From Candidatus Paceibacterota bacterium (GTDB taxonomy: Bacteria > Verrucomicrobiota > Verrucomicrobiia > Limisphaerales > UBA8199), in assembly GCA_035452965.1 (NCBI GenBank), contig DAOTCE010000003.1:124001-188000 (forward strand): a stretch of DNA of 64,000 bases, written 5' to 3'. This document shows positions 8,043 through 17,318 of the stretch, piece by piece (position 1 is the stretch's first letter; each line of letters begins with the position of its first letter). A program made the translations under genes and the position numbers. The notes beneath the pieces are model-generated. The model saw nothing but the letters and a program-made list of their open reading frames with translations, was not told the origin of the DNA and did no database searches.

Positions 8043-10871
8043 ATGATTTCGGCCCAACAACAGTCAACACTCAGAGGGGCGAACTGTGAAATTGCTTTCG
8101 ACAATCTGACGCGCCAGCTTTACGCGACCGACGCCTCGATTTACCAAATCACCCCGGCGGCGGTCGCCTTTCCGGTCAACACGCGGCAGGTCAGCCTGCT
8201 CATTGACGCCGCGGTGATGGCGGGCGTGGCCGTCACGCCGCGCGGGGCCGGCACCGGGCTGGCCGGAGGGGCCCTTGGCGACGGGCTGGTCATAGACTTC
8301 TCACGCTACTGCCGCCAGATCTCGGATTTGGACCTGGAGCAGCGCACGGTGCGGGTGGAACCGGGTGTGATCCTGGATCAACTGAACAATTTCCTGCGGC
8401 CGCACGGCTACTGGTTCGGGCCGGATGTGGCCACTAGCGCGCGGGCGACGCTGGGCGGCATGATCGCGAATAATTCGAGCGGTTCGCACGCGCCGGTCTA
8501 TGGCACGACGGCGGATCACATCAACGAATTGGAGGTGGTGCTGGCTGACGGGCGGAATGTGGCGGTCGGGCCGAAGCACGACACCTTGCGCAAGCAGCGC
8601 GAGCTGGTGGGTGACTTGCTGTATTTTCACGGGCTGACCATAGCGGAGCGCCTCCCGCCGGGGCTGTCGAAGCGCTGGCCGGGCTACGCGATTGATCGCT
8701 GCGTCCGGGAGCCCGGCAACCTCAATCATCTGCTCTGCGGCAGCGAAGGGACGTTGGCGGCCATCACGTCGGCGGAGGTCAGGATCGTTCCGCTGCCGAA
8801 GCAGAGGGGCCTGGGTCTGATATTCTTCGCCTCGCTGGCGGAGGCGATGCAGGCGACGGTCGAACTGCTCGACCTCAAGCCGGCCGCCATCGAGCACCTT
8901 GACCGGCTCCTGTTCGACCAAACCAAGGGACAGCGCCAGTTTCAGGCCGCCCGCGACTTGCTCGAACTGGAACACAAGCCCTGCCAGTCCATCCTGATGG
9001 TCGAGTTCTTTGATGACGTGGAGGATCGCCTGGCGGCGCTGGCAACGCGCCACCTGGGCCTGCGCAAGCTGATTGTCAAGGGCCAGGCGGAGGCAAACCT
9101 CATCAGGTCCCTGCGCCAGGCAGGACTTTCACTCCTGACCGGCCGCAAGGGAGCCGCCAAACCCACGACCGGCATCGAGGATGCCGCCGTGCGCCCCCGG
9201 GATTTGCCCGCCTACGTGGCCGGGCTGCAATCCCTGCTGGCGCCGCTCGGGCTGCAGGCTTCCTTCTATGGTCACGCGGCGTCGGGCTTGCTCCATGTGC
9301 GGCCGATCCTCGATCTGCACTCGGCGGAGGACCTGAAGAAGTTCCGCCACCTTGCGAACGAAGTGTCCACGCTGGTTCGGGAGTTCAACGGCTCGCTGGC
9401 CGCCGAGCATGGCGTTGGCCTCGCGCGGACCGAGTACATGCCGGAGCAACTGGGCGACGGGCTGCTGGATGCGATGCGCGAGATCAAGACCTCGTTCGAC
9501 CCGAACAACCTTTACAACCCGGGCAAGATTCTCCCGGACGGGCGGTACAAGATTGACACCCTGCTGCGCCAGGGGGCCGGCCACGAGCTGAAGCTGCCGT
9601 TTGCGCCGGTTCTGGCGTTTGCGGCCAAGGACGGCTCCTTCACGCGCAACCTGGAGCAGTGTAACGGCTGCGGCGGCTGCCGCAAAGAGACGCCGAGCAT
9701 GTGCCCGACCTTCATTGCCACCGGCGAGGAGATCATGAGCACGCGCGGCCGGGCCAATGCCATCCGCGCGGCGCTGGAACTGCGCGGCCTGGACGGCGCC
9801 GATCCGCTGCGTTGCGCCGAGCTGGACGCGGCGCTGAGCAATTGCCTCTCCTGCAAAGCCTGCACGACGGAATGCCCGTCCAATGTTAACCTGACGTTGC
9901 TCAAAGCCGAGCTGTTGCACGCGCGGATTCAGCGCACCGGCTTGTCCTGGCGCGAGCGGGTGATCAGCAATGTGGATTTCCTGGGCAGGCTGGGTTGCCG
10001 GATGCCGCGGCTGGCCAACTTCGTCCTGGATTCGCTTTTCGTGCGCGGCATTTTGACCAAGACGCTGGGCCTGGCGTGGCAACGGCCGCCGCCGCATTAC
10101 GCCCGCCAGCGCTTCGATCACTGGTTCGCCCGCCGGGGGCGCTCGGCGCCAGCCCCGCGCGGCCGGGTGGTGCTTTGGGACGACACCTTCGTGCGGTACC
10201 ACGAGCCGCACATCGGCATCGCGGCGGTGAAGGTGCTCGAAGCCGCCGGGTTCGAAGTAGTCCTGCCGGTCGGACGCAAGTGTTGCGGGCGGCCAGCGTT
10301 CAGCCAGGGCAACCTGGACGAGGCCAAGCGGCTGGGCCGGCACAACCTCGCGCTGCTCCATCGGGACGTGGACGCCGCGCCCATCATCTTCCTGGAAGCA
10401 TCCTGCTATTCCATGTTCGTCGAGGACTACCGCGAGCTGAGCCTGGAGGGCACCGAACCTGTGGCCCGGCGTTGCCATCTGTTCGAGCAGTTCATCGAGG
10501 CATTGCTCAGCCATGAGCCCGAGGCGCTGCGGTTCAAGACCAAGGCCGGCAACATGATCATTCACGCGCATTGCCATGCCAAGGCGCTGACCGACACCGC
10601 CAACCTGCGGCGGCTGGCCGAGCGCCTGCCGGAACGCAATGTGACGCTGCTGGACACCGGCTGCTGCGGCATGGCCGGCGCGTTCGGGGCCCTGGCATCC
10701 AAGTACGAACTCTCGCTCAAGGTGGCCGAGCCGCTCGCGCGGAAGGTCCGGAGCCAGCCGTTCGGCACGGTCGTGGTCGCCTCCGGCACGAGCTGCCGGC
10801 ACCAGATTGATCACCTGGCTCCCGTTCGCGCGCGGCACATGGCGGAGGTGCTGGCGGACGCGCTGGCCTGA
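8043..10871 (+). CDS. FAD-linked and Fe-S D-2-hydroxyacid dehydrogenase (YdiJ/DLD-type fusion)
   Basis: This 942-aa fusion oxidises a D-2-hydroxyacid such as D-lactate or D-2-hydroxyglutarate and passes electrons on through iron-sulfur centres. Residues ~30-270 form the PCMH-type FAD domain (TPRGAGTGLAGGA, GGMIANNSSGSH, SEGTLAAITSAEV). Residues ~300-500 form the FAD-linked oxidase C-terminal domain (AEHGVGLARTEYM, DPNNLYNPGKI). Two ferredoxin motifs follow (CNGCGGC...CP and CLSCKACTTECP). The CCG domain region (GRKCCGRPAF, HCHAKAL, DTGCCGMAGAFG) is at the C terminus. The exact substrate is not determined by sequence. It is divergent from the MarR regulator. Confidence 0.9.
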   Translation: MISAQQQSTLRGANCEIAFDNLTRQLYATDASIYQITPAAVAFPVNTRQVSLLIDAAVMAGVAVTPRGAGTGLAGGALGDGLVIDFSRYCRQISDLDLEQRTVRVEPGVILDQLNNFLRPHGYWFGPDVATSARATLGGMIANNSSGSHAPVYGTTADHINELEVVLADGRNVAVGPKHDTLRKQRELVGDLLYFHGLTIAERLPPGLSKRWPGYAIDRCVREPGNLNHLLCGSEGTLAAITSAEVRIVPLPKQRGLGLIFFASLAEAMQATVELLDLKPAAIEHLDRLLFDQTKGQRQFQAARDLLELEHKPCQSILMVEFFDDVEDRLAALATRHLGLRKLIVKGQAEANLIRSLRQAGLSLLTGRKGAAKPTTGIEDAAVRPRDLPAYVAGLQSLLAPLGLQASFYGHAASGLLHVRPILDLHSAEDLKKFRHLANEVSTLVREFNGSLAAEHGVGLARTEYMPEQLGDGLLDAMREIKTSFDPNNLYNPGKILPDGRYKIDTLLRQGAGHELKLPFAPVLAFAAKDGSFTRNLEQCNGCGGCRKETPSMCPTFIATGEEIMSTRGRANAIRAALELRGLDGADPLRCAELDAALSNCLSCKACTTECPSNVNLTLLKAELLHARIQRTGLSWRERVISNVDFLGRLGCRMPRLANFVLDSLFVRGILTKTLGLAWQRPPPHYARQRFDHWFARRGRSAPAPRGRVVLWDDTFVRYHEPHIGIAAVKVLEAAGFEVVLPVGRKCCGRPAFSQGNLDEAKRLGRHNLALLHRDVDAAPIIFLEASCYSMFVEDYRELSLEGTEPVARRCHLFEQFIEALLSHEPEALRFKTKAGNMIIHAHCHAKALTDTANLRRLAERLPERNVTLLDTGCCGMAGAFGALASKYELSLKVAEPLARKVRSQPFGTVVVASGTSCRHQIDHLAPVRARHMAEVLADALA

Positions 10872-10915
10872 CCAGCCACGGCGGTCGGCGAGGGGCGGCT
10901 TCGAACGGCCTGGTC

Positions 10916-11758
10916 TTACTGCAGACGGTTGGGGTAGCGAGTGTCCAGGCCCGCGCCCGGTTCCGACTCCTCGGCGTTGTAACTCGGGCGTTTCTTGAGC
11001 CGCTGCTGCCGGGTCGTCAGCTCGCCGGCCAGCGCCTGGGGGCTCTCGAACTTCGTAAAGCCGCCCGGCGGCAAGAACAGGTCATCGGGCAGGGTTTCCA
11101 ACCGGGCTTTCGACAAATTCAGGGTCAGGGGGGTGCTGCTCGAGGTGCAAACAACGCGCAGGGCAAGCCCTTTCAAATCGGTCGCCCGCCAGAGGCGAAA
11201 AGCCGTGATCGACCCGTCGTTGGCAGTTACCACCGTCTCCATTCGCTGGCAGGGATGCCCGGCGATCTCCTCGGTCGGGGAGCCGCCGGCGGTCGTCCCG
11301 GCTACGAGGTTGGTGAAGAGGCTGTTCGCCGCGATCGTCGCGTAAGCCTGCATGGGCCCATTGACGATGCAGCCTCGGTGCGCGGGCACCTCCCAGATAA
11401 AAGCGGAGTCCGCCGCCAGGGAGCGCTTGAGTTCGGCTTTGCTCACACTAGGGATGAACACCAATTTGCCTCCCTGGCCCATCAGTTCGCCGGCGGCCAC
11501 CTGCATGGCGGAGGCTCCTTCCTCCAGCACCACGCGGGCGCGGAATCCATCCACGTTGGTGAACAGCAGGCCCATGGCCCCGCTCAGGAAGACCGGGGGC
11601 TGCGGCACGAGCGGCGCGGCCAGCCCGCCGCCGGTTGCGTCTGCGGGCGAGTGGGCGCACCCGGCAGCGAGGGCCACAACCACCAGACCGACCCATCCCG
11701 ATAATCGCTTGGCGCACAGCCACGTACTCGCCAGGCGCCCCAATCCGCAATTCTTCAT
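10916..11758 (-). CDS. Predicted lipoprotein, function unknown
   Basis: This protein of about 280 aa starts at MKNCGLGRL (11758); alternative starts lie at 11764 and 11803. A hydrophobic signal ends in the lipobox LAAGC, so it should be lipid-anchored. The body is beta-rich, with EEIAGHPCQRMETVV and FRLWRATDLKGLALRVV, the pattern of DUF4412-like periplasmic domains that resemble LolA/LolB folds. The C terminus is charged. I do not recognise a specific function. It is convergent with the dehydrogenase. Confidence 0.7.
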   Translation of the reverse strand: MKNCGLGRLASTWLCAKRLSGWVGLVVVALAAGCAHSPADATGGGLAAPLVPQPPVFLSGAMGLLFTNVDGFRARVVLEEGASAMQVAAGELMGQGGKLVFIPSVSKAELKRSLAADSAFIWEVPAHRGCIVNGPMQAYATIAANSLFTNLVAGTTAGGSPTEEIAGHPCQRMETVVTANDGSITAFRLWRATDLKGLALRVVCTSSSTPLTLNLSKARLETLPDDLFLPPGGFTKFESPQALAGELTTRQQRLKKRPSYNAEESEPGAGLDTRYPNRLQ

Positions 11759-11987
11759 CCGCATATGGTCAGGAAGCATAAGCCGGGGGAGTGGGGCGGG
11801 CAAAGCCGAACTGGGGTTGCGGAAACGCGTCCCAGGGCGGATTCAAGAAGGTGGCCATCCTTGGTCTGGGGATGTTGAGCTGGCGGAAGCGAGGATGCGC
11901 AGCCAGTGATCTGTGCCTGCCAGGCCAGCCATCCCGGGGAAATCTTGTTTCCGGGAGCATACGGCGCTAGCCTCCGTCTATCTTGTT

Positions 11988-12509
11988 ATGAAAACGCATT
12001 TCGCATGGTTTGTGTCCCCGATGCTCTGCCTCTCAATCATCACCGGCTCCTCTGCCGAAACCAACTCTGCTGCCGCCAAGCCCAAGAAATCCCAGGTCGC
12101 CGCCGAGGCTCCCGCACCCGGGAAAGAGCTTGAGAAGGAAATGCTGGGGGTCACGCTGGTCGCGGATAAAAGCCTGGACCGCATTGACCGGTTCAGGACG
12201 CTCGGGATGAGCCGGGGATTCGGCGGCGACCAACCGCTCTGCGACTTCATCGCCACCGAAAAGTGGGTGAGCAAACGGGGGACTTCGATCAAGGCTGGTG
12301 AGAAGATCAAGATCGGCAAAGCCACAATCGTGGAGGCGACCGACGGGTTTGGGAACACAGGCACCAAGTTGATCCTGGACAGCGCCGAACCCAACGAAGG
12401 CCTTGTCTTCTACTGCTATGCGTTCAATTCCAAAGAGAAAGCCTACTGGGCAATAGACAAGAAACAGATCAAAAAGGCGCTTTCAGGGTATTTCCACATA
12501 GAAGAGTAG
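11988..12509 (+). CDS. Secreted protein of unknown function
   Basis: Started at MKTHFAWFVSP (11988), this 173-aa protein has a signal peptide ending near SSAET and an Ala/Lys/Pro linker. A ~110-residue domain follows, containing DRFRTLGMSRGFGGDQPLCDFI and a conserved-looking EPNEGLVFYCYAFNSKEKAYWAI. A longer reading from 11913 has no support. I do not recognise the family. The preceding ~180 bases (11804-11987) hold only the divergent promoter space. Confidence 0.65.
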   Translation: MKTHFAWFVSPMLCLSIITGSSAETNSAAAKPKKSQVAAEAPAPGKELEKEMLGVTLVADKSLDRIDRFRTLGMSRGFGGDQPLCDFIATEKWVSKRGTSIKAGEKIKIGKATIVEATDGFGNTGTKLILDSAEPNEGLVFYCYAFNSKEKAYWAIDKKQIKKALSGYFHIEE

Positions 12510-12759
12510 GCGCGCCGCATCACACCGCCCGGCCTCAGACGGTGGCGTAGAGGTGGTTCTGCAATCCGGCGGAGGCCTGGCCGATTGGCTCCGGCTGAAT
12601 TCACGGGCCCAGGAGGAGTTTGGCTCCACGATTATCGTTAATTCACCCTGCTTTCCTGCGATTGGAGCGGGAAAGAGGCCGGTTTTCGGCCCAAATTGCT
12701 TTAAGTGATTGAATGGCAGTGTGTTGCGCAATAATCCACCGGGAGCATCAAGTGTGTAT

Positions 12760-12895
12760 CCACGGTGCGAATGCGGTTATTACCCGGTGTGGTTCCCATG
12801 GGGGTCGGGCCCCATGGGAACCACACCGGGGTATAACGGGCTTCACAGCGTTTTCGCACCGGGGCGGCCAGTCGGTTCAGGAACAGGCGACTGCC
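12760..12895 (+). repeat. Palindromic intergenic repeat, copy A
   Basis: The core is a perfect inverted repeat with 21-bp arms (12783-12803 and 12810-12830) and a 6-nt loop, centred on CCCATGGGG. The following ~65 nt match copy C at 47334-47398 almost base for base (TTCACAGCGTT, CACCGGGG, GGAACAGG blocks). It lies in the 504-nt gap before leuC; nothing else is recognisable in 12510-13013. Confidence 0.8.
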
Positions 12896-13013
12896 CTGCA
12901 TTTCGCCGCTGGGCGGGTTGGTTCCGCAACTCGCGGAGGATTGAGGCGGGATTGGCCTGCGCCGGTTTGCGTATTGAAATCGGAGGCGGGGTCAGGTAGC
13001 CTGCCAATGTCGT

Positions 13014-14390
13014 ATGACGTTAACCGAGAGAATACTGGCGCGCGCGGCGGGCAAGGCGCGGGTTCAGGCCGGAGACAATGTTTGGGTCCAGGCCGATGTC
13101 CTGATGACGCATGATGTTTGCGGGCCGGGGACGATTGGCGTGTTTCACCGCGAGTTCGGCCGGGCGGCGAAGGTCTGGGACCGAAACAAAGTGGTGATCA
13201 TGCCGGACCATTACATCTTCACCTCCGATTCCAAGTCGAATCGCAACGTGGATATCCTGCGGGAGTTCGCCCGGGAGCAGGGGATCACTTACTTCTACGA
13301 TGTCATTGACGACCCGAACGGGCGCTGGATGTTCGATGCCGGCAAGGGCATGCTTCGGCGGCAATATGGGTCCCGCTACGCCGGGGTTTGCCATGCGGCC
13401 TTGCCGCAGAAAGGCCATACCCGCCCGGGCGAGGTGCTGTTCGGGACGGACTCACACACCTGCATGGCCGGTGCGTTTAACGAGTTCGCCACCGGCATCG
13501 GCAACACGGACGCCGGATTTGTGATGGGCACGGGCAAGTTGCTGCTCAAGGTGCCGGAAACGATGCATTTCCGGCTGGAAGGCAAGTTGCAGCCGGGGGT
13601 CATGGCCAAGGACATCATCCTGCATTGCATCGGCGAGATCGGCTTTGACGGCGCGACGTATCGCGCGATGCAGTTCGACGGCCCGGGCGCCGCGACCTTA
13701 AGCATGGATGACCGCATGACCGTCGCCAACATGGCGATCGAGGCCGGCGGGAAAAACGGTATTTTCGAGTTCGACGCTCAGACGCAGGCCTACGTGGATC
13801 ACCGTTGCAAGCTGAACGGGACGAGAACCGCTTACGAACCGGTTGATCGCGACCGGAGGCAGAAGTTTGTCTATGAGCTGGTGCTCGACCTGGCTCAGCT
13901 TGAGCCGACGGTGGCGTGCCATCCCAATCCCGGGCAGCGCAAGCTGGCGAAGGAACTTGGCCACATCAAGCTCGACCGGGCCTACATCGGGTCCTGCACC
14001 GGCGGCAAGACGAGCGACTTCCTCGAATTTGCGCGCGTGGTGCGGGGCCGGCGGGTGACCATTGACACCTTTGGCGTGCCGGCGACGCCGGAAATCGTGC
14101 GCGACTTGCAGACTGCGCGGTGGGGCGACCAGACCGTTTGGGAGATACTCACCGCGGCCGGCGTGCAGATGACCGAGAACGCCGGTTGCGCGGCGTGCCT
14201 CGGCGGCCCGGTGGACACCTTTGGCCGGATGAACTCGCCGCTCAAGTGCATCAGCGCGACCAACCGCAATTTCCCCGGCCGCATGGGGCACAAGGAGTCG
14301 CAGGTGTTTCTCGCTTCGCCGGCGACGGTGGCGGCCAGCGCCGTGACGGGGCGGATCGCCGATCCGCGCGAACTGCTGCCCGGGGGCTGA
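13014..14390 (+). CDS. leuC: 3-isopropylmalate dehydratase, large subunit (LeuC/homoaconitase-type)
   Basis: This is an aconitase-superfamily [4Fe-4S] lyase subunit that isomerises 2- to 3-isopropylmalate in leucine synthesis, or a homoaconitate-type substrate. At 458 aa it has normal large-subunit length. Landmarks are VMPDHYIFT, GTDSHTCMAGAFNEFATGIGNTD, the cluster cysteines in GSCTGG and AGCAACLGG, and NRNFPGRMGH. The swivel subunit LeuD is required for activity but is not next to it. The gene is instead translationally coupled (TGATG) to an O-antigen ligase. Calling it LeuC rather than a homoaconitase is the conservative choice. Confidence 0.85.
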   Translation: MTLTERILARAAGKARVQAGDNVWVQADVLMTHDVCGPGTIGVFHREFGRAAKVWDRNKVVIMPDHYIFTSDSKSNRNVDILREFAREQGITYFYDVIDDPNGRWMFDAGKGMLRRQYGSRYAGVCHAALPQKGHTRPGEVLFGTDSHTCMAGAFNEFATGIGNTDAGFVMGTGKLLLKVPETMHFRLEGKLQPGVMAKDIILHCIGEIGFDGATYRAMQFDGPGAATLSMDDRMTVANMAIEAGGKNGIFEFDAQTQAYVDHRCKLNGTRTAYEPVDRDRRQKFVYELVLDLAQLEPTVACHPNPGQRKLAKELGHIKLDRAYIGSCTGGKTSDFLEFARVVRGRRVTIDTFGVPATPEIVRDLQTARWGDQTVWEILTAAGVQMTENAGCAACLGGPVDTFGRMNSPLKCISATNRNFPGRMGHKESQVFLASPATVAASAVTGRIADPRELLPGG

Positions 14391-16327
14391 TGAATCGCGA
14401 AACGCTGGACCGCTGGTGCGAGCGGGGCATCCTCGCGTTGGTGCTGGCGATCCTGGTTTTTGGGCCGCTGGCCACCGGGGCGGTGCGCCCGCGCTCGTTT
14501 CTGATCATCCAGGGGCTGACGCTCGGTGTGCTGCTGCTTTGGGGGGCGCGCTTTTGGCTTAATCCCCGGCCGCAACTGTTGTGGCCGCCGGCTTGCTGGG
14601 CGGTGGTCGCCTTCACCGTTTACGCGGTTCTCCACTATCTCAACGCGGACATTGAATACGTCGCCCGCCAGGAACTGATTCGCATTGTAATTTATGCTTT
14701 CCTGTTCTTCGCCATCCTCAACAACTTGCACCGGCAGGAGACCACCCAGGTTATCGCCTGCACGCTGGTCTTTCTGGCGATGGCAATCTCGGGCTACGCG
14801 ATTTACCAGTTCCTGACCCACTCGAAGTGGGTCTGGTATCACTATGTGCCGCACGACTTTAACGCTTCGGGCACCTTTATCTCGCGGAATCACCTGGGCG
14901 GCTTTCTGGAGATGATTCTGCCGCTCGGCCTGGCCTTCATGGTGGCCAGCCGGCTCCATGTGGTGGTCAAGGTCACTCTGGGTTACGCTTCGTTGGTAAT
15001 CCTGGCGGGCATCGTCGCCACGAACTCGCGCGGCACCTGGGTTTCGACTGGGCTGGTCCTGTTGCTGCTTTTCAGCGTGCTGCTTTTTCATCGCACCTAC
15101 CGGCTGCCGGCGCTGGTGTTGCTGGTGGTCCTTCTTGGGGTGGGCGCCTATTACCTGCCCAAGACCTATCCGATTCAGGCACGCCTCAAGACAACGTTGG
15201 CGGAGGGGGGAAGCATTGAGCAGGACTGCCGCGCGCATCTATGGCAGGCTGCCTATCGCATCTGGCAGGAGAATCCTTGGTGGGGCGTGGGACCTGCGCA
15301 TTACGATTATCGGTTCCGCCAGTTCCGGCCGGCGGAAATACAGATGCGGCCCGGCTGGGTGCACAACGACTATCTGAATACCCTGACCGAATGGGGCGTT
15401 GTGGGCGCGGGGCTGGTGGTTGCCTTTTGGGCGTTGCTGGGCCTGGGGGTCCTTAAAACCTGGCCCCACGTGCGCAACGCGCCGCGGGACATCGGGAAAC
15501 CGCGCAACAGCACCAAGTTAGCTCTCGTGCTGGGCACGACGCTTGGCTTGACCGCGATCCTGGCGCACTCCGCCGTTGACTTTAACTTCCACATACCGGC
15601 CAACGCCATCCTGGCGATCGCGCTGATGGCGCTGCTCAGCAGTTGCCTGCGCTTCGCCACCGACCGGTATTGGGCAAAGGTGGTCCCCTGGGGCAGAGTT
15701 CTTGCCAGCGTGGTGGTGTTGGCTGGGGTGGCTTACCTCGGAGTGCAAGGCTGGCGTCGCGCGGTGGAATATGTCTGGCTTCAGCGTGCGGCCCGCGCGC
15801 CAAGCTTCTCGCCTGCGCAAGTGGCCTGCCTGGAAAAGGCGTTCGCCGCCGAGCCGATGAATCCGGAAACAGCGTATGCCATTGCCGAAGCCTGGCGCAT
15901 CCAATCCTCGGAGGGCGGTGAGAATTACCGGGAGCTTGCAACGCAGGCGATGACCTGGTTCGAACGCCACATGGCGCTCAACCCATGGAGCGGTTACGGT
16001 TATCTGCGTTATGGCTGGTGCCTGGACTGGTTGGGCCGGCTGGACGAGTCGCGGCCGTACTTTGAACGCGCGTCCCAGCTCGAGCCGAACGGCTACTTCC
16101 TGACGGCGAACGTTGGGCTGCATTACGTGCAAGCGGGGAATTTCGCGGCCGCCAGGACATGGTTTGAGCGTTCCCTCCAATTGTCCTCCCAGGACAATCC
16201 GATCGCACGCAATTACCTCGAGATTGTGAACCGCCGGCTGCAGGAAGCGGCCACTAACGAAATCAGCGCCAAACTGGCTGCCCCGCCGGATTCACCGGGA
16301 ATTGGCCTGAAACCTGCGGTTGAATAG
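14390..16327 (+). CDS. O-antigen ligase-family membrane protein with C-terminal TPR
   Basis: Started at the ATG overlapping the leuC stop (14390), it gives 645 aa. There are about ten transmembrane helices, with the Wzy_C-type segment containing NSRGTWVST and a large periplasmic loop (HLWQAAYRIWQENPWWGVGPAHY, WVHNDYLNTLTEWGVVG) typical of O-antigen ligase/polymerase proteins. After the last helix come ~180 residues of TPR-like helices (residues ~470-620). It probably joins or polymerises surface glycans. The carrier cannot be named. Coupling to leuC is odd for this function. Confidence 0.82.
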   Translation: MNRETLDRWCERGILALVLAILVFGPLATGAVRPRSFLIIQGLTLGVLLLWGARFWLNPRPQLLWPPACWAVVAFTVYAVLHYLNADIEYVARQELIRIVIYAFLFFAILNNLHRQETTQVIACTLVFLAMAISGYAIYQFLTHSKWVWYHYVPHDFNASGTFISRNHLGGFLEMILPLGLAFMVASRLHVVVKVTLGYASLVILAGIVATNSRGTWVSTGLVLLLLFSVLLFHRTYRLPALVLLVVLLGVGAYYLPKTYPIQARLKTTLAEGGSIEQDCRAHLWQAAYRIWQENPWWGVGPAHYDYRFRQFRPAEIQMRPGWVHNDYLNTLTEWGVVGAGLVVAFWALLGLGVLKTWPHVRNAPRDIGKPRNSTKLALVLGTTLGLTAILAHSAVDFNFHIPANAILAIALMALLSSCLRFATDRYWAKVVPWGRVLASVVVLAGVAYLGVQGWRRAVEYVWLQRAARAPSFSPAQVACLEKAFAAEPMNPETAYAIAEAWRIQSSEGGENYRELATQAMTWFERHMALNPWSGYGYLRYGWCLDWLGRLDESRPYFERASQLEPNGYFLTANVGLHYVQAGNFAAARTWFERSLQLSSQDNPIARNYLEIVNRRLQEAATNEISAKLAAPPDSPGIGLKPAVE

Positions 16328-16393
16328 CCCTGCGGATTCCAGGTAAGATTGCGAGCGGGACCGAAAGTGCCGAAAAAGAATGCAAATATTCCG

Positions 16394-16421
16394 TTGACAA
16401 TAGGCCCGTGGAACCTAAAAT
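16394..16421 (+). promoter_or_regulatory. Sigma-70-type promoter of the FecR gene
   Basis: TTGACA (16394-16399), a 16-nt spacer and TAAAAT (16416-16421) lie upstream of the FecR-domain gene, which also has a good ribosome site (GGAG 7 nt before the ATG). This ordinary layout contrasts with the leaderless-type promoters of the 28-56 kb region. Confidence 0.6.
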
Positions 16422-16459
16422 TACAGCGAAACTGTGTAGTGCACTGTCTAGGAGCAAAT

Positions 16460-17227
16460 ATGAAAGAAACTCGAAATTTACTAAAGAGGTTGGCAGTCTG
16501 CGGGCTCGCGCTCGCGATGGTTTCCACGTTGTCGGCTCAACCGGTGACTCAAGGTGTGGCGAAGGTCGTTCGCCTTAAAGGCGCGGCCCGCTACAAGAAC
16601 GGCGGCAGCGACTGGCAGCAGCTCAAAGCCGGAGATGTCGTCAAACCCGGCATGCTCATTCAGACTGCGGACAAGTCCCGCTGCGACATCGCCTTGGGAG
16701 ACGGCTCGCCGCCGGTGGCCCGGCCGGTCGCCAACGAAGCCTTGGCCTACCAACCCGCAGTCGAGCAGAACCTGGTCCGTATCTGGGAGAATACCTTGCT
16801 GGGCATCGACAAGCTGACGGAGACCAAGACCGGGGCGGATGTGGTCAGCGAGACGCAACTGGACTTGCGAGCCGGCCATATCTTCGGAATGGTGAAGAAG
16901 ATGTCCGCTGCCTCGAAGTATGAGGTGAAGATTCCCAATGGCGTGGCCGGCATTCGCGGAACCGTTTACGACATCAGTGCGGAAGGAATCGTAAAGGTTC
17001 TGTCCGGTTCAGTCGTGCTGGCGCACGTTGCCCCCGATGGGACGGTAACGACGCAGCTCATCATGGGCCTCCAGGAATTTGACGCCCCGAAGAACGTGCT
17101 GAAGCCCTTGTCAGACCCAGACAAGTCGGGCATGCAGCGCATGATGAGACAGCTGCCTGCGGGGATTATTCCGCCAATTACGCCGATCTCTAACGACAAG
17201 ACCATCGACTACGTCTCGCCGCACTAG
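16460..17227 (+). CDS. FecR-domain secreted protein
   Basis: The ATG at 16460 follows GGAGCAAAT and opens a 255-aa protein with a signal peptide (LAVCGLALAMVSTLSA). Residues ~35-190 carry a FecR domain, with VVRLKGAARY, WQQLKAGDVVKPGMLIQTADKSRCDIALGDG and the final NGVAGIRGTVYDIS. FecR domains are extracytoplasmic and often sit beside CHASE2 cyclases as here, suggesting an envelope-sensing pair (inference). A longer in-frame reading from 16349 lacks a start signal. An intrinsic terminator separates it from the cyclase. Confidence 0.88.
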   Translation: MKETRNLLKRLAVCGLALAMVSTLSAQPVTQGVAKVVRLKGAARYKNGGSDWQQLKAGDVVKPGMLIQTADKSRCDIALGDGSPPVARPVANEALAYQPAVEQNLVRIWENTLLGIDKLTETKTGADVVSETQLDLRAGHIFGMVKKMSAASKYEVKIPNGVAGIRGTVYDISAEGIVKVLSGSVVLAHVAPDGTVTTQLIMGLQEFDAPKNVLKPLSDPDKSGMQRMMRQLPAGIIPPITPISNDKTIDYVSPH

Positions 17228-17270
17228 CAGGCGAAAAGAGCCGGCGGTTGCCGGCCCGCTCAATCTGCCA

Positions 17271-17308
17271 AACCAGAGCAGCCTTGTGTTGCTCTGGTTT
17301 TTTGTTTA
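17271..17308 (+). terminator. Intrinsic terminator between FecR and cyclase genes
   Basis: A 10-bp stem (AACCAGAGCA paired with TGCTCTGGTT, 9-nt loop) runs into TTTTTGTTT. It ends only about 11 nt before the GTG start of the CHASE2 cyclase, so cyclase expression needs read-through or an unseen promoter. Confidence 0.85.
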
Positions 17309-17318
17309 ATTCAGCGCA

